64,000 bases of DNA from Myxococcales bacterium (GTDB lineage: Bacteria > Myxococcota_A > Polyangia > Haliangiales > Haliangiaceae), in the NCBI GenBank assembly GCA_947483555.1, contig CANKMW010000007.1:62001-126000 (forward strand), given 5' to 3'. Within the stretch, counting starts at the first letter, position 1; the number at the start of each line of letters is the position of its first letter. The position numbers and the translations under genes are program-made. Below, one piece after another: positions 41,077 to 51,829 of the stretch. The notes below the pieces were generated by a model. The model was not told where the DNA came from, searched no databases, and worked only from the letters and a program-made list of their open reading frames with translations.

Positions 41077-43188
41077 GTGGATGGGCACGCGCTGATCCAG
41101 ACGCTGGCGCTGGTGGTCGGCACCGCCGCGGTGACGACGGTGCTGTTCCAGCGCCTGCGCCTGCCCGTGGTGCTCGGCTACCTGGTCGCCGGCGTCCTGG
41201 TCGGCCCGTACACCAGCGTGTGGTTCGTCGCCGATTCGGGGGTGGTGGCGACGCTGGCCGAGCTGGGCGTGATCCTGCTGATGTTCTCGATCGGCCTCGA
41301 GCTCAGCGTCCGCGGCGTGGTCGGCGTCGGCGTCGGCGCCGTCGTCGCCACCGTGATCGAGGTCGGCCTGATGCTGGTGCTCGGCACCGCGGTGGGCCGC
41401 ATCTTCGGGCTGACCAGCCAGGCCAGCCTGTTCGTCGGTGCCATCGTCGCCATCTCGTCGACCACGATCATCTCGCGCTCGTTCGCGGACCACCCGCCGC
41501 CACCCGAGCACCGCCGCCGCGTCTTCTCGCTGCTCGTGATCGAGGACCTGCTCGCCATCCTGCTGCTCACCGTGCTCACCGCGGTCGGCGGCGGCGCCGG
41601 GCTGGGCTGGGCCGACCTGGCGGTGACGCTCGGCAAGCTGGCCGGCTTCCTGGTCGCCACGGTCGGCGGCGGACTCCTGATCGTACCGCGCCTGGTCCGC
41701 GCCACCGTCGCGCTCGGCCGCCGCGAGACCACGCTGGTGCTCGCCGTCGGGCTGTGTTTCGGGCTCGCCATCCTGGCCGACGCGGTCGGCTACTCGGTCG
41801 CGCTCGGTGCGTTCCTGGCCGGCGCGCTCACCGCCGAGGCCGGCGAGAACCACGCCATCGAGCCGCTGGTCGAGCCGGTCCGCGACCTGTTCGCCGCCGT
41901 CTTCTTCGTCTCGGTCGGCATGTTGATCGATCCCCAGGCCATCGTCGATCACTGGCTCGAGATCGCGGTCGTGCTCGCCGTCGTGGTCGGCGGCAAGATG
42001 GTCGCCGTCACCGTGGGCGTGTTCCTGGCCGGACGCGGCGTGCCGGCGGCGGTCGCGACCGGCATGACCATGGCCCAGATCGGCGAGCTGTCGTTCGTCG
42101 CCGCCAGCATCGGCGTGACCAGCAACGTGTTGCCGCCGGCGTGGTACGCCGTCGCGGTCGCGGTGTCCGCGGTGACCACCGCCCTCACGCCACCCCTGGT
42201 CCGACGCGGCCCGATGGTCGCCGCCTGGCTCGAGCCCCGGCTGCCGCGCCGGCTGGCGACGTTCGCCGCCCTCTACGGCTCGTGGATCGAGGCGCTGCGG
42301 CCCAACGCGCAGCGCGCCACCGTGGCGCGGTCTCGGCGCCGCATCAGCCTGCTCGCCGTTGACGGGCTGCTGCTGTTCGGCGTCGCGCTGGCCACCGGCC
42401 TCTTGCTCACACCGGCGACCCGCGACCTGGCGCGCGGGCTGGCGATCGACGAGCGCCTGGCCCGGATCATCGTGGTGTCCGGAGCCTGCGTGCTGGCGGT
42501 GCCGCTGCTGCTCGGCGTGGCGCGGCTGTCGGGCTCGCTGGCCACCGCGATCGCCGAGCGCGCGCTGCCGGCCCGCGGCGGCCTCGATCTCGCCGCCGCG
42601 CCGCGCCGCATGTTGATCGTGGCGTTGCAGGTGCCGATCCTCCTGGTCGCCACGCTGCCGGCGATCGGCGTCGCCGGCGCGATCGCCCCACCGCTGGCCG
42701 GCGCGCTGCTCGCCGTGCTCGTGATCTACGAGGCGTGGCGGGTGTGGCACAGCGCCGGCGACCTCGACGCCCACGTCCGCGCCGGCGCCGAGGCCATCGT
42801 CGAGTTGCTGTCGGCGCAAGGGCGCCGCGCGGCCACCGAACCACCGCCCGATCTGGCCTCGCCGCACGCCGGCCCCGCCGCGGTCGCCGATCTCACCGAG
42901 ATCGAGACCGTGCTGCCCGGCCTCGGCACCCCGACCGCGGTCCGGGTCGCGGCCACCAGCGCGCTGGCCGGCAAGACGCTGGGCGCTGCCAACCTGCGCG
43001 GCCGCACCGGCGCCACCGTGCTCGCGATCCAGCGCGGCGCGCACAGCATCGCGGTGCCGTCGGCCGACGACACCATCGAGGCCAACGACGTGCTGGCCCT
43101 GGCCGGCTCGTCGGACGCCATCGGCGCCGCGACGGCGCTGCTGTCGGCGGCGGCCGCCGATCACGCGACCGCGGCTACGGCTCGATGA
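41077..43188 (+). CDS. CPA2 cation:proton antiporter, KefB/KefC type, with TrkA-C domain
   Basis: This is a 703-residue membrane protein with a long transport domain (LPVVLGYLVAGVLVGP, FSIGLELS, PEHRRRVFSLLVIEDLLAI; the conserved Glu-Asp is typical of CPA2). Two further hydrophobic helices lie near residues 430-530. A C-terminal TrkA-C-like domain (about 620-695) reads ALAGKTLGAANLRGRTGATV. It should exchange K+ or Na+ for protons and be gated by a ligand on the TrkA-C domain; no complete Rossmann TrkA-N domain is seen. The GTG start is forced, as the ATG four bases later is out of frame. Confidence 0.9.
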   Translation: MDGHALIQTLALVVGTAAVTTVLFQRLRLPVVLGYLVAGVLVGPYTSVWFVADSGVVATLAELGVILLMFSIGLELSVRGVVGVGVGAVVATVIEVGLMLVLGTAVGRIFGLTSQASLFVGAIVAISSTTIISRSFADHPPPPEHRRRVFSLLVIEDLLAILLLTVLTAVGGGAGLGWADLAVTLGKLAGFLVATVGGGLLIVPRLVRATVALGRRETTLVLAVGLCFGLAILADAVGYSVALGAFLAGALTAEAGENHAIEPLVEPVRDLFAAVFFVSVGMLIDPQAIVDHWLEIAVVLAVVVGGKMVAVTVGVFLAGRGVPAAVATGMTMAQIGELSFVAASIGVTSNVLPPAWYAVAVAVSAVTTALTPPLVRRGPMVAAWLEPRLPRRLATFAALYGSWIEALRPNAQRATVARSRRRISLLAVDGLLLFGVALATGLLLTPATRDLARGLAIDERLARIIVVSGACVLAVPLLLGVARLSGSLATAIAERALPARGGLDLAAAPRRMLIVALQVPILLVATLPAIGVAGAIAPPLAGALLAVLVIYEAWRVWHSAGDLDAHVRAGAEAIVELLSAQGRRAATEPPPDLASPHAGPAAVADLTEIETVLPGLGTPTAVRVAATSALAGKTLGAANLRGRTGATVLAIQRGAHSIAVPSADDTIEANDVLALAGSSDAIGAATALLSAAAADHATAATAR

Positions 43189-43248
43189 AGCCGCCGACCG
43201 TCGTCTCGATGCGGAAGTTCGACGCGCTCGGCCTGGAAGATGTCCATG

Positions 43249-43971
43249 TCATGGCGGGCAGCGGGCCCGCGCGACGTACACGTGGGCCGGATCGAAGGCG
43301 TCGTCCGCGGCGCCGATCGCCGTGAACGCCTCGCCGATGCCGTCGGTCCACGGCTGACTCGACCAGTAGCGGATGCCGGTGATGGTCCCCGCCGCGTCGT
43401 GGTCCCAGCCCAGCAGCACCATCGAGTGGCCGAGCCCATCGGCGCGCCAGGCCTGGACGAAGTCACCCGGCCGGGCGTGCTCGAGCGACGCCAGGCGCGA
43501 GCCCAGTCCGGACCGCGACAACGCCTCGACCGCCCCGGCACCGCCGACCTCCGGCACGTACCAGGTGCGCTTGAAGGCCCGGGCCTCGTCGGCGTCGAGC
43601 GCACCGGCGACGCCGCCCGGACATTGCTCCAGCGCCCGCCAGAACACCTCGAGGGTCACGCCGACACAGTGGTTGCCGTCGCCACCGCTGGCGATCACCT
43701 CGACGCCGAGCGCGAGGTCGCGGGTGGTTCCCGAGGTGCCAGCGCGCGCCGGCCACGCGTAACCACCGAAGCCGCCCGCCGGGTAGCCGGCGACCAGCTC
43801 GAGCACGCGGACGTTGAAGCTGGGCGCCGCGGCGACCGCGCTGGCGGCGACCGGCTCGACGACCGCGCCACCCTCGCCGGCCGCCGCGCACCCCGCGCCG
43901 GCGAGCGCGACGCTGACGAGCAGCGGCGCGAGCACGAAGACGAAGGCGGGCGCGTCGGGCACGCCGTTCAT
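43249..43971 (-). CDS. NlpC/P60- or CHAP-like lipoprotein, probable 3' frameshift
   Basis: This 240-residue protein has lipobox (GAGC at Cys28). The NHCVGVTLEVFW and GLGHSMVLLGWDH segments give the Cys and His expected in papain-like cell-wall amidases, and a water-exposed Trp-rich loop (YWSSQPWTDGIG) follows. It may cut peptidoglycan cross-peptides, but the assignment rests on spacing only. After the annotated stop the minus strand continues in another frame with good codon bias to a stop at 43175 (ending ASNFRIETTVGGFIEP), so the true C-terminus may be about 24 residues longer and separated by an indel. The ATG at 43971 follows GAAGG directly. Confidence 0.6.
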   Translation of the reverse strand: MNGVPDAPAFVFVLAPLLVSVALAGAGCAAAGEGGAVVEPVAASAVAAAPSFNVRVLELVAGYPAGGFGGYAWPARAGTSGTTRDLALGVEVIASGGDGNHCVGVTLEVFWRALEQCPGGVAGALDADEARAFKRTWYVPEVGGAGAVEALSRSGLGSRLASLEHARPGDFVQAWRADGLGHSMVLLGWDHDAAGTITGIRYWSSQPWTDGIGEAFTAIGAADDAFDPAHVYVARARCPP

Positions 43972-44053
43972 CCTTCGCCACCGAGATGAGGCGCGCAACC
44001 CGGGCGAGCCGCATTCCATGAACCGCTGCCGGTCCTCGACCCGAGCAGGTGGG

Positions 44054-46090
<2,037 letters not shown>

Positions 46091-46099
46091 GGCGCCGGC

Positions 46100-46105
46100 T
46101 CTATA
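46100..46105 (-). promoter_or_regulatory. -10-like box for EF-G
   Basis: On the minus strand TATAGA lies nine bases before ATG 46090, a close match to the TATAAT consensus in a GC-rich divergent gap. Confidence 0.5.
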
Positions 46106-46163
46106 GCACAGGCGCCTCGTCGGCGGCGCCCCCCGCAAGTTGGCCCGCGCCGTGGGTTTCCGG

Positions 46164-46169
46164 TACCAT
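46164..46169 (+). promoter_or_regulatory. TANNNT box for the Gly-repeat TPR gene
   Basis: TACCAT ends eight bases before ATG 46178. Confidence 0.35.
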
Positions 46170-46177
46170 GCGAGCAC

Positions 46178-47137
46178 ATGATGGCTGGTAGGTTGATGCC
46201 TCGATTCGCGCTGGGGATCGCGACCGGGTTGGCGCTCGCGCTGACCTGGCCCGCGCAGGTGGCCGCGCAGCCTGACTTCAAGGCGGCGGCCGAACACTAC
46301 AAGGCGGCCCAGGCAGCGGAGGCGGCCGGCAACTTCTCGGGCGCGGCGCTCGAGTACGGCATCGCCTACGACCTGACCAAGGACCCCATCCTCTTCTTCA
46401 AGATCGGCACCGCCAACGAGAAGGCGAACAAGTGCAACATCGCGCTGACGTACTTCCATCGCTACCTCAAGGAAGGCAACCCGAGCGACGAGTACAAGCG
46501 CCTGACCGAGGAGAAGATCGCCGGGTGCAAGGCGGCGGTCGGTGATACCGGTGGCGGCGGCGGTGACACCGGCGGCGGCGGTGGCGGCGGCGACACCGGC
46601 GGCGGCGACGGCGGCGACACCGGCGGCGGCGGCGACGGCGACACCGGCGGCGGCGGCGGTGATACCGGCGGCGGCGGTGGCGGTGACACCGGCGGCGACG
46701 GGCTCGGCGGCGGAGCCGGCCCCAGCTTCGTCGACGGCGACGCATCGTGGAAACGCTCGGCAGCCTGGATCTCGACCGGCACCACCATCGGACTCCTGGC
46801 GGTGGCCACCGTCCTCTACATGTCGGCCGAGGGATCCGAGGAAGATCTGCAGGCGCTGATCGATTTCCGCGACCAGTCCGGCCAGCCGGTGCCGTTCGAG
46901 CAGGTCCGCGCGCAGTACGACGACCTGGTCGACGAGGGCGAGCGGTTCGAGAAGCTGGCCACCTACGCGTTCGCGGCCGCCGGCGTCAGCGCCGCCGCCG
47001 CGGTCACCTTCTTCGTCCTCGACAGCAAGGCCGGCGGTCGCGAGAAGCCGGTCGGCTTCGTCGGCCACGCCGTGCCCAGGGTCACGCCACGGCTCGGCCG
47101 CGAGAGCGCCGGGGTCGTGCTGGGCTGGGAGTTCTGA
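46178..47137 (+). CDS. exported TPR protein with Gly-Asp-Thr repeat linker and two membrane helices
   Basis: This protein of about 319 residues has a signal peptide ending near AQVAAQ. A TPR-type region (residues about 30-115: [15 protein letters not shown] and [14 protein letters not shown] helices) leads to a linker of repeated DTGGGGG units (about 125-180). Two membrane helices follow ([15 protein letters not shown] and [15 protein letters not shown]). This layout is common in myxobacterial envelope proteins of unknown role. Three in-frame ATGs (46178, 46181, 46196) are possible; 46196 has a weak ribosome site, GGTAGG. The D/A-linker lipoprotein follows after two bases and is probably co-transcribed. 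Confidence 0.75.
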   Translation: MMAGRLMPRFALGIATGLALALTWPAQVAAQPDFKAAAEHYKAAQAAEAAGNFSGAALEYGIAYDLTKDPILFFKIGTANEKANKCNIALTYFHRYLKEGNPSDEYKRLTEEKIAGCKAAVGDTGGGGGDTGGGGGGGDTGGGDGGDTGGGGDGDTGGGGGDTGGGGGGDTGGDGLGGGAGPSFVDGDASWKRSAAWISTGTTIGLLAVATVLYMSAEGSEEDLQALIDFRDQSGQPVPFEQVRAQYDDLVDEGERFEKLATYAFAAAGVSAAAAVTFFVLDSKAGGREKPVGFVGHAVPRVTPRLGRESAGVVLGWEF

Positions 47138-47139
47138 CG

Positions 47140-47850
47140 ATGAATCGCCTCCTGCTACCGACGCTGCTGGTCGGAGTCCTGCTGGCGGGACCCGGTCTCG
47201 CGGCCTGCTACCAGACCCCGTCGCCCGAGTGCGCGTTCGCCTGCGAATCCGGCGGCGACGAGTCGTGCCCGACGGACTACACCTGCCGGGCCGACAACAT
47301 CTGCCGGCGGGTCGGCGTGCCTGACAGCTTCGCCTGTCCCGATCTGCCCCGCGACGCCGCGGTGACCGACACCGGGACCGACGCCCCGATCGACGTCGCC
47401 GAGATCGACGCCCCCACCGATGCCGCCATCGATGGCATCGACGCCGCGTCCATCGACGCCGCCGTCGACGCCGCCACCGACGCGCCCACCGACGCCGCCA
47501 CCGACGCGCCCGCCGACGCCTTCGCCGGCCTGCGCATCACCACCACCGGGCCGGTGGATTTTGGAACCACCCCGATGGGGACCGCGGTCACGCGCCCGAT
47601 CGTCGTGACCAACGACGGCAGCGCGCAGACCGGCAACATCACGGTCACCGTGGCGACCGGCACCGGGTATGCCCGCGTCACCGCTGGTGACACGTGTAAT
47701 GGACAGCCGCTGACCATGGGCAACACCTGCACGTTCGACGTCTCGTTCGACCCGCTCACGGCAGGCGCGGGGACGTTGACCGGCATGGCCCAGGTCACGG
47801 CGAGCCCGGGCGGCACGACGTCGATCAACCTGACCGGCTTCGGGCAGTAG
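47140..47850 (+). CDS. lipoprotein with Asp-Ala linker and immunoglobulin-like (ASH-type) domain
   Basis: This 236-residue protein has lipobox GLAAC (Cys23). A Cys-rich stretch ([20 protein letters not shown]) is followed by about 45 residues of DA-x repeats. A beta-sandwich domain ([20 protein letters not shown] and onward) has the pattern of HYDIN/ASH/choice-of-anchor domains. It is a surface protein presumably held away from the membrane by the Asp-Ala spacer. A 12-base tandem repeat and a hairpin follow its stop. Confidence 0.8.
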   Translation: MNRLLLPTLLVGVLLAGPGLAACYQTPSPECAFACESGGDESCPTDYTCRADNICRRVGVPDSFACPDLPRDAAVTDTGTDAPIDVAEIDAPTDAAIDGIDAASIDAAVDAATDAPTDAATDAPADAFAGLRITTTGPVDFGTTPMGTAVTRPIVVTNDGSAQTGNITVTVATGTGYARVTAGDTCNGQPLTMGNTCTFDVSFDPLTAGAGTLTGMAQVTASPGGTTSINLTGFGQ

Positions 47851-47861
47851 GCTCGGCCCAC

Positions 47862-47897
47862 CAGCGGGCACGGCAGCGGGCACGGCATCGGGCACGG
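47862..47897 (+). repeat. 12-bp tandem repeat, three copies
   Basis: CAGCGGGCACGG occurs twice and CATCGGGCACGG once, directly adjacent, just after the lipoprotein stop and before the hairpin at 47900. Confidence 0.85.
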
Positions 47898-47899
47898 CA

Positions 47900-47921
47900 G
47901 GCCTGCCCGATGGGGCAGGCC
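47900..47921. terminator. perfect hairpin after the lipoprotein gene
   Basis: GGCCTGCCC and its complement form a 9-bp stem with the loop GATG. It lacks a T-run but is placed as a terminator between the lipoprotein and HEAT genes. Confidence 0.5.
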
Positions 47922-47957
47922 GCCATCGCCGACGTGGTCACACCGCGCCGGGGGTGG

Positions 47958-47963
47958 TAGCTT
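47958..47963 (+). promoter_or_regulatory. TANNNT box for the HEAT protein gene
   Basis: TAGCTT, identical to the box before the peroxiredoxin gene, ends nine bases before ATG 47973. Confidence 0.45.
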
Positions 47964-47972
47964 CCGGCCGCC

Positions 47973-48698
47973 ATGGTGTTTGGATTGTTCTCCAAGGAAA
48001 AGTCGCTGCAGCGCACGATCGAGAAGGCCACCAACAAGCTGGCCCAGCAGGCCGACCGCTGGGCGGCGCTCGAGAAGCTGCGCGAGGACGGCTCCGACGA
48101 CGCGCTGTTCGGGTTGTTCAAGCGCTTCGCGGTCACCAGCGGCAACCAGGTCGAGGATCAGCAGGAGAAGACCTGGACCGTCGACGTGATCGTCGCCAAG
48201 GGCCCGGCGGCGCTCGGGCCGTTGCGGCGCTACATCAAGAGCGCGGCCCACATCTCGTACGCCCTGCAGGTGCTCGAGCGGGTCGCGACCACGGAGCAAG
48301 CGCTCGAGGTGGTCGATACCATCGTCGCCGCCGAGGCGCCGGGATACACGCGCGACCCCGAGCGGCGCCTGGATCTCATCCGCTGGATGTCGGAGTGGAA
48401 GGCCGGCCACCCCGACGTCTTCACGCGCATCCTGCCCTACGTCACCGACTTCGATCAGAACGTGCGCGTCGCCGCTACCGACGGCATCGCCGACGCCGAC
48501 ATCGGGCTCACCGGTCCGGTGCTGCTGGCCGCCTTCCTGCGCCCCGAGGAGGAGAGCGGACGCTTCCGGCGCCGGGTCGCCGAGGTGCTGGCCGCCAAGA
48601 AGTTCGCCCTCGGTGACAAGGCCGGCGCGGTCGCGCCGCACCTGGTCGGCCCGGTCTCCGGTTTCGCCGTCGACGGCGGCGTGCTGATCCAGCGCTGA
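47973..48698 (+). CDS. HEAT-repeat-like cytosolic protein
   Basis: This 241-residue all-helical protein begins MVFGLFSKEKSLQRTIEKAT. Several helical pairs fit HEAT repeats (RWAALEKLREDGSDDALFGL, PYVTDFDQNVRVAATDGIAD, LLAAFLRPEEESGRFRRRVA). There is no signal peptide or catalytic motif; such proteins act as scaffolds. Homologous short HEAT proteins with this FSK-type start occur in myxobacteria, but a function is not known. The iteron-like array starts 17 bases after its stop. Confidence 0.75.
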   Translation: MVFGLFSKEKSLQRTIEKATNKLAQQADRWAALEKLREDGSDDALFGLFKRFAVTSGNQVEDQQEKTWTVDVIVAKGPAALGPLRRYIKSAAHISYALQVLERVATTEQALEVVDTIVAAEAPGYTRDPERRLDLIRWMSEWKAGHPDVFTRILPYVTDFDQNVRVAATDGIADADIGLTGPVLLAAFLRPEEESGRFRRRVAEVLAAKKFALGDKAGAVAPHLVGPVSGFAVDGGVLIQR

Positions 48699-48715
48699 GT
48701 CGCGCCGGCCGGGCG

Positions 48716-48775
48716 TTGACAAGCCACGACTTGACAAGTCACGACTTGACAAGTCACGACTTGACAAGTCACGCT
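48716..48775 (+). repeat. four 15-bp direct repeats (iteron-like), each with TTGACA
   Basis: The unit TTGACAAGTCACGAC is repeated four times without gaps (first copy with C for T, last ending in CT). Across unit junctions the palindrome ACTTG-A-CAAGT appears, and each unit contains the -35 consensus TTGACA. The array ends seven bases before the ATPase start codon. It may be a multi-site operator, a staggered promoter set, or a replication/partition-like site. Confidence 0.85.
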
Positions 48776-48781
48776 GATCAC

Positions 48782-50197
48782 ATGATCGCGCGCACCACCG
48801 GGGCAGCTGGCAGCGAGTTCGTCGGCCGCGCCGCCGAGCTGGAGCTTCTCGAGGACGCCTGGCGCGCGCGCGGTTCCGCGTTCGTCCCCATCTACGGCCG
48901 GCGTCGGATCGGCAAGAGCGAGCTCATCCTCCACTTCCTGCGCGACAAGCCGGCGATCTACCACGTCGGCAAGGTCGCACCGCCGGCGCTCCAGATCCGC
49001 GAGTTCCTCGCCGAAGCCGCACGCACCCTGGACCAGCCCCTGCTGGCCCAGCTTCCGGCGACCGACTGGCGCGCTGCACTCGACGCCGTCGACCGGCAGT
49101 GGAAGCGGGACGGCAAGCTGGCGATCGTCCTCGACGAGTTCCAGTGGAGCGCCGGCGCGAGCCCCGAGCTGCCCTCGCTGTTGCAGGAGCTGTGGGATCG
49201 ACGCTGGAAGAAGGACGGCAAGTTGATGCTGATCCTGTGCGGATCGTTCGTCGGCTTCATGGAGCGCGAGGTGCTCGGCAAGCAGAGCCCGCTGTTCGGA
49301 CGACGCACGGCCCAGATCCATCTGCAGCCGTTCGGCTACCGGGAGGCCGCCGAGTTCCACCCGCAATGGTCGCTGGTCAACCGCGCCCGCGCCTACTTCG
49401 TCTGCGGCGGCGTGCCGATGTACTTGAAGACGTTCGACCCGGCGCGCTCGTTCGAATCCAACGTCGAGGCGAATCTGCTGTCCGAATTCTCGCCGATGTT
49501 CCGGGAGCCGGAGTTCCTCCTGCGTGAAGAGCTGCGCGACGTCGAGAACTATCACGCGGTGCTGAGCTCGATCGCCGCCCACCACACCACCGTCAAGGCC
49601 ATCGCCGTGGCCAGCGGCCTGCCCGAGCGCAGCCTGCACTATTACCTCGAGCAGCTGGTTCAGCTCGGCTACGTGGCCCGCCGCCACCCGATGACGCGAG
49701 CGCGACCCAGCGCGCGCATCGTGCGCTTCGTGCTCGAGGATCCGTTGCTGCGCTTCTGGTTCCACTTCGTCTTTCCGCACCGCAGCTTCGTGCAGCAGAT
49801 GGGACCGGCCCGTTCATTCACCGAGCTGATCAAGCCGCAGCTCGAGGCCTACTTCGGCGGCTGCTTCGAGCGTCTGTGCCGCGAGGCGCTACCGGTGCTC
49901 TACGCGCGCGAGCGGGTTCGGGCTGCCTACCGGGTCGGCGAATACTGGAGTAAGGATGTCCAGATCGACGTCGTCGGGGTGCGCGACGATGCCTGGATCG
50001 ATCTGGCCGAGTGCAAGTGGGGAGCAGTCGGGTCGGCGCCAGCGCTGGCCGCCGAGCTCGAGACCAAGGTTCGGGCGTTCCCGAATCCGCGCGGCGACAC
50101 CATCGGGCGGCGCCTGTTCACGCGCGCCAGACCGTCAGCGGCACGCGCGCGAACCCAGCCGACCTGGCATTCGCTCGACGATCTGTACGACGCCTGA
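48782..50197 (+). CDS. AAA ATPase with C-terminal DUF234 nuclease-like domain
   Basis: This is a 471-residue archaeal-type ATPase with P-loop GRRRIGKSE (39-47) and Walker B LAIVLDEFQW (Asp118-Glu119). A winged-helix region follows (about 260-320, VKAIAVASGLPERSLHYYLE). The C-terminal DUF234 part has DVQIDVVGV...IDLAECKWG, with Asp and Glu-x-Lys like a PD-(D/E)XK nuclease. These proteins are patchily distributed and often linked to mobile DNA; the role is unknown. ATG 48782 lies just after the direct repeats. A longer frame through the repeats, coding LTSHD units, is possible but unlikely. Confidence 0.87.
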   Translation: MIARTTGAAGSEFVGRAAELELLEDAWRARGSAFVPIYGRRRIGKSELILHFLRDKPAIYHVGKVAPPALQIREFLAEAARTLDQPLLAQLPATDWRAALDAVDRQWKRDGKLAIVLDEFQWSAGASPELPSLLQELWDRRWKKDGKLMLILCGSFVGFMEREVLGKQSPLFGRRTAQIHLQPFGYREAAEFHPQWSLVNRARAYFVCGGVPMYLKTFDPARSFESNVEANLLSEFSPMFREPEFLLREELRDVENYHAVLSSIAAHHTTVKAIAVASGLPERSLHYYLEQLVQLGYVARRHPMTRARPSARIVRFVLEDPLLRFWFHFVFPHRSFVQQMGPARSFTELIKPQLEAYFGGCFERLCREALPVLYARERVRAAYRVGEYWSKDVQIDVVGVRDDAWIDLAECKWGAVGSAPALAAELETKVRAFPNPRGDTIGRRLFTRARPSAARARTQPTWHSLDDLYDA

Positions 50198-50205
50198 GAG
50201 ATTGC

Positions 50206-51714
50206 TCAGAACCCCGGCGGCCGGCGGTCTTTCCACGGCTGCGCGCGCTCGACCTGCCCGGCCACGCGCAGCAACGTGGCCTCGTCACCGAACTGGCCGA
50301 CGAGCTGGACGCCGACCGGCAGGCCATCGGCGGTCCAGTGCAGCGGCAGGCTGCACGCTGGCTGACCGGTGGCGTTGAACGGCGCCGTGAACGGGGCGAA
50401 GCCCCAGGCGTTGGCGGCGATCCGATGCAGCGCGCCGAGCTTGTACAGCAGCGCACCGATCGGCAGCCGCTGCGCGACCTCGAGCAGCGCGGCCTCGGCG
50501 CCCTTGGACGCCAGCGCGCCGATCGCGACCGGCGGCTGAGCCAGGGTCGGCGTGAGCAGCAGATCGTGGCGCGCGAAGAAGCCAGCCAGCTGGCGACTGG
50601 TGCGGCGCAAGCGGCGCGACGCCAGCGCGAAGTCACGCGCCGGTACCGCCGCGCCGAGGCGGGCCAGCGCCATGGTCTCCTTCTCGAGCTCGCCGATCCG
50701 CGCTGGCCGGCCGATCAGCGCCTCGGCCTCGGCGACGTCGGCGGCCGTCTCGCCGACCAGCATCAGGACGAAGTCGATCGCAAACGCCTCGGCGTCGAAC
50801 ACCGGGTGCTCCTCGACGACCTGGTGGCCGAGCTCGCGCAGGAGCGCGGCCGCGTCCTCGACGGCGCGGACGCACTCGGGATGAACGTCGGCCTTGATCA
50901 GCGCCCGGGTGGTGTAGGCGATCCGCAGCCGGCCGGGCGCCGCGCTCACCTCGGCCAGGAACGGCCGGGCCCGCGGCGGCGCCAGATAGGGCGCGCCGGG
51001 GTCGTCACCGTGGATGGCGTCGAGCATCGCCGCCGAATCGCGGACCGTGCGGGTCAGCACGTGCTCGATGGCGCAGCCCTGCCAGGCCTCGCCGACGTCG
51101 GGCCCGAGCGGCGTGCGGCCGCGAGTCGGCTTGAGCCCGAACAGGCCGCAGCACGACGCCGGGATGCGGATCGAGCCACCGCCGTCGCCGCCGCCAGCCA
51201 CCGGCACGAAGCCGGCCGCCACCGCCGCCGCCGCGCCGCCACTCGAGCCGCCGCTGGTCCGCGCGAGGTTCCACGGGTTGCGGGTCGGCCCGTACGCCAG
51301 GGGCTCGGTGACCGGCAACAGGCCGAGCTCGGGCGTGTTGGTCTTGCCGACCACGATGAGGCCGGCCTTGCGGTAGCGCGTGGCCAGCTCGCTGTCGTGA
51401 GGCGCGACCCAACCCGCGAGTAGCCGTGTGCCGCGGGCCTGCGGCTCGCCCTTCCACGTCGAGACCAGGTCCTTGGCCAGGAACGGCACGCCGCGAAACG
51501 GCGCGTCGGCCGCGGCCACGCCGCTGCCCGCCGGTTGTTCGGCGCTGCGGCGCGCGGCGTCGTAAAGGCGGTGGATGACCGCGTTGAGGCGCGGGTTGTC
51601 GCGCTCGATGCGCTCGATCGCCTCGGCGACCAGCTCGCGGGGATGGACCTGGCCGCGGGCCACCAGGTCGGCGAGCCCGAGGGCGTCGTAGGTCGCGTAC
51701 TCGCTGAAACCCAT
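50206..51714 (-). CDS. amidase-signature family hydrolase
   Basis: This 502-residue enzyme has the amidase-signature triad: Lys81 (PFLAKDL), the glycine/serine loop [16 protein letters not shown], and the following [20 protein letters not shown]. It hydrolyses amide bonds; the sequence is closest in style to 6-aminohexanoate-dimer-hydrolase/AmiD-type enzymes, and no neighbour points to GatA function in tRNA charging. It is cytosolic with a normal length. A TAGGCT box lies seven bases upstream of ATG 51714, and the gene is divergent from the SPFH gene. Its stop lies eight bases from that of the ATPase gene. Confidence 0.9.
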   Translation of the reverse strand: MGFSEYATYDALGLADLVARGQVHPRELVAEAIERIERDNPRLNAVIHRLYDAARRSAEQPAGSGVAAADAPFRGVPFLAKDLVSTWKGEPQARGTRLLAGWVAPHDSELATRYRKAGLIVVGKTNTPELGLLPVTEPLAYGPTRNPWNLARTSGGSSGGAAAAVAAGFVPVAGGGDGGGSIRIPASCCGLFGLKPTRGRTPLGPDVGEAWQGCAIEHVLTRTVRDSAAMLDAIHGDDPGAPYLAPPRARPFLAEVSAAPGRLRIAYTTRALIKADVHPECVRAVEDAAALLRELGHQVVEEHPVFDAEAFAIDFVLMLVGETAADVAEAEALIGRPARIGELEKETMALARLGAAVPARDFALASRRLRRTSRQLAGFFARHDLLLTPTLAQPPVAIGALASKGAEAALLEVAQRLPIGALLYKLGALHRIAANAWGFAPFTAPFNATGQPACSLPLHWTADGLPVGVQLVGQFGDEATLLRVAGQVERAQPWKDRRPPGF

Positions 51715-51721
51715 GCCGGCG

Positions 51722-51727
51722 AGCCTA
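51722..51727 (-). promoter_or_regulatory. TANNNT box for the amidase gene
   Basis: On the minus strand TAGGCT ends seven bases before ATG 51714, the typical spacing in this window. Confidence 0.45.
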
Positions 51728-51742
51728 CACCGAAGGCCCTCC

Positions 51743-51771
51743 TTGACATCGTGTCCCTAGGACACTATTAT
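51743..51771 (+). promoter_or_regulatory. sigma70-type promoter with embedded palindromic operator
   Basis: TTGACA (51743-51748) and TATTAT (51766-51771) are separated by exactly 17 bases. The spacer contains the perfect palindrome GTGTCC-CTA-GGACAC (51751-51765), and GTGTC-ACAC half-sites follow downstream. A repressor bound there would block RNA polymerase. It is by far the best consensus promoter in the window and drives the SPFH gene pair. Confidence 0.8.
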
Positions 51772-51799
51772 GGTGTCACACACACACGAAGCAACGGAG

Positions 51800-51826
51800 C
51801 CCCTTCGACAGGCTCAGGACAGGCCC
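51800..51826 (+). repeat. short REP-like sequence in the SPFH leader
   Basis: CCCTTCGACAGGCTCAGGAC continues to AGGCCC just before the SPFH ATG. It resembles one arm of the CTTCGACT...CTCAGG elements at 39955 and 53741. Confidence 0.55.
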
Positions 51827-51829
51827 ACG

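Noticed and set aside
48716..48775. CRISPR array
   Set aside because: The four units are adjacent with no spacers and too short; they are direct repeats of iteron or operator type.
48716..48781. Start of the ATPase gene within the repeats (TTG start, LTSHD-coding)
   Set aside because: The frame is open, but the residues are only repeat translation; the ATG at 48782 gives the normal N-terminus of the family.
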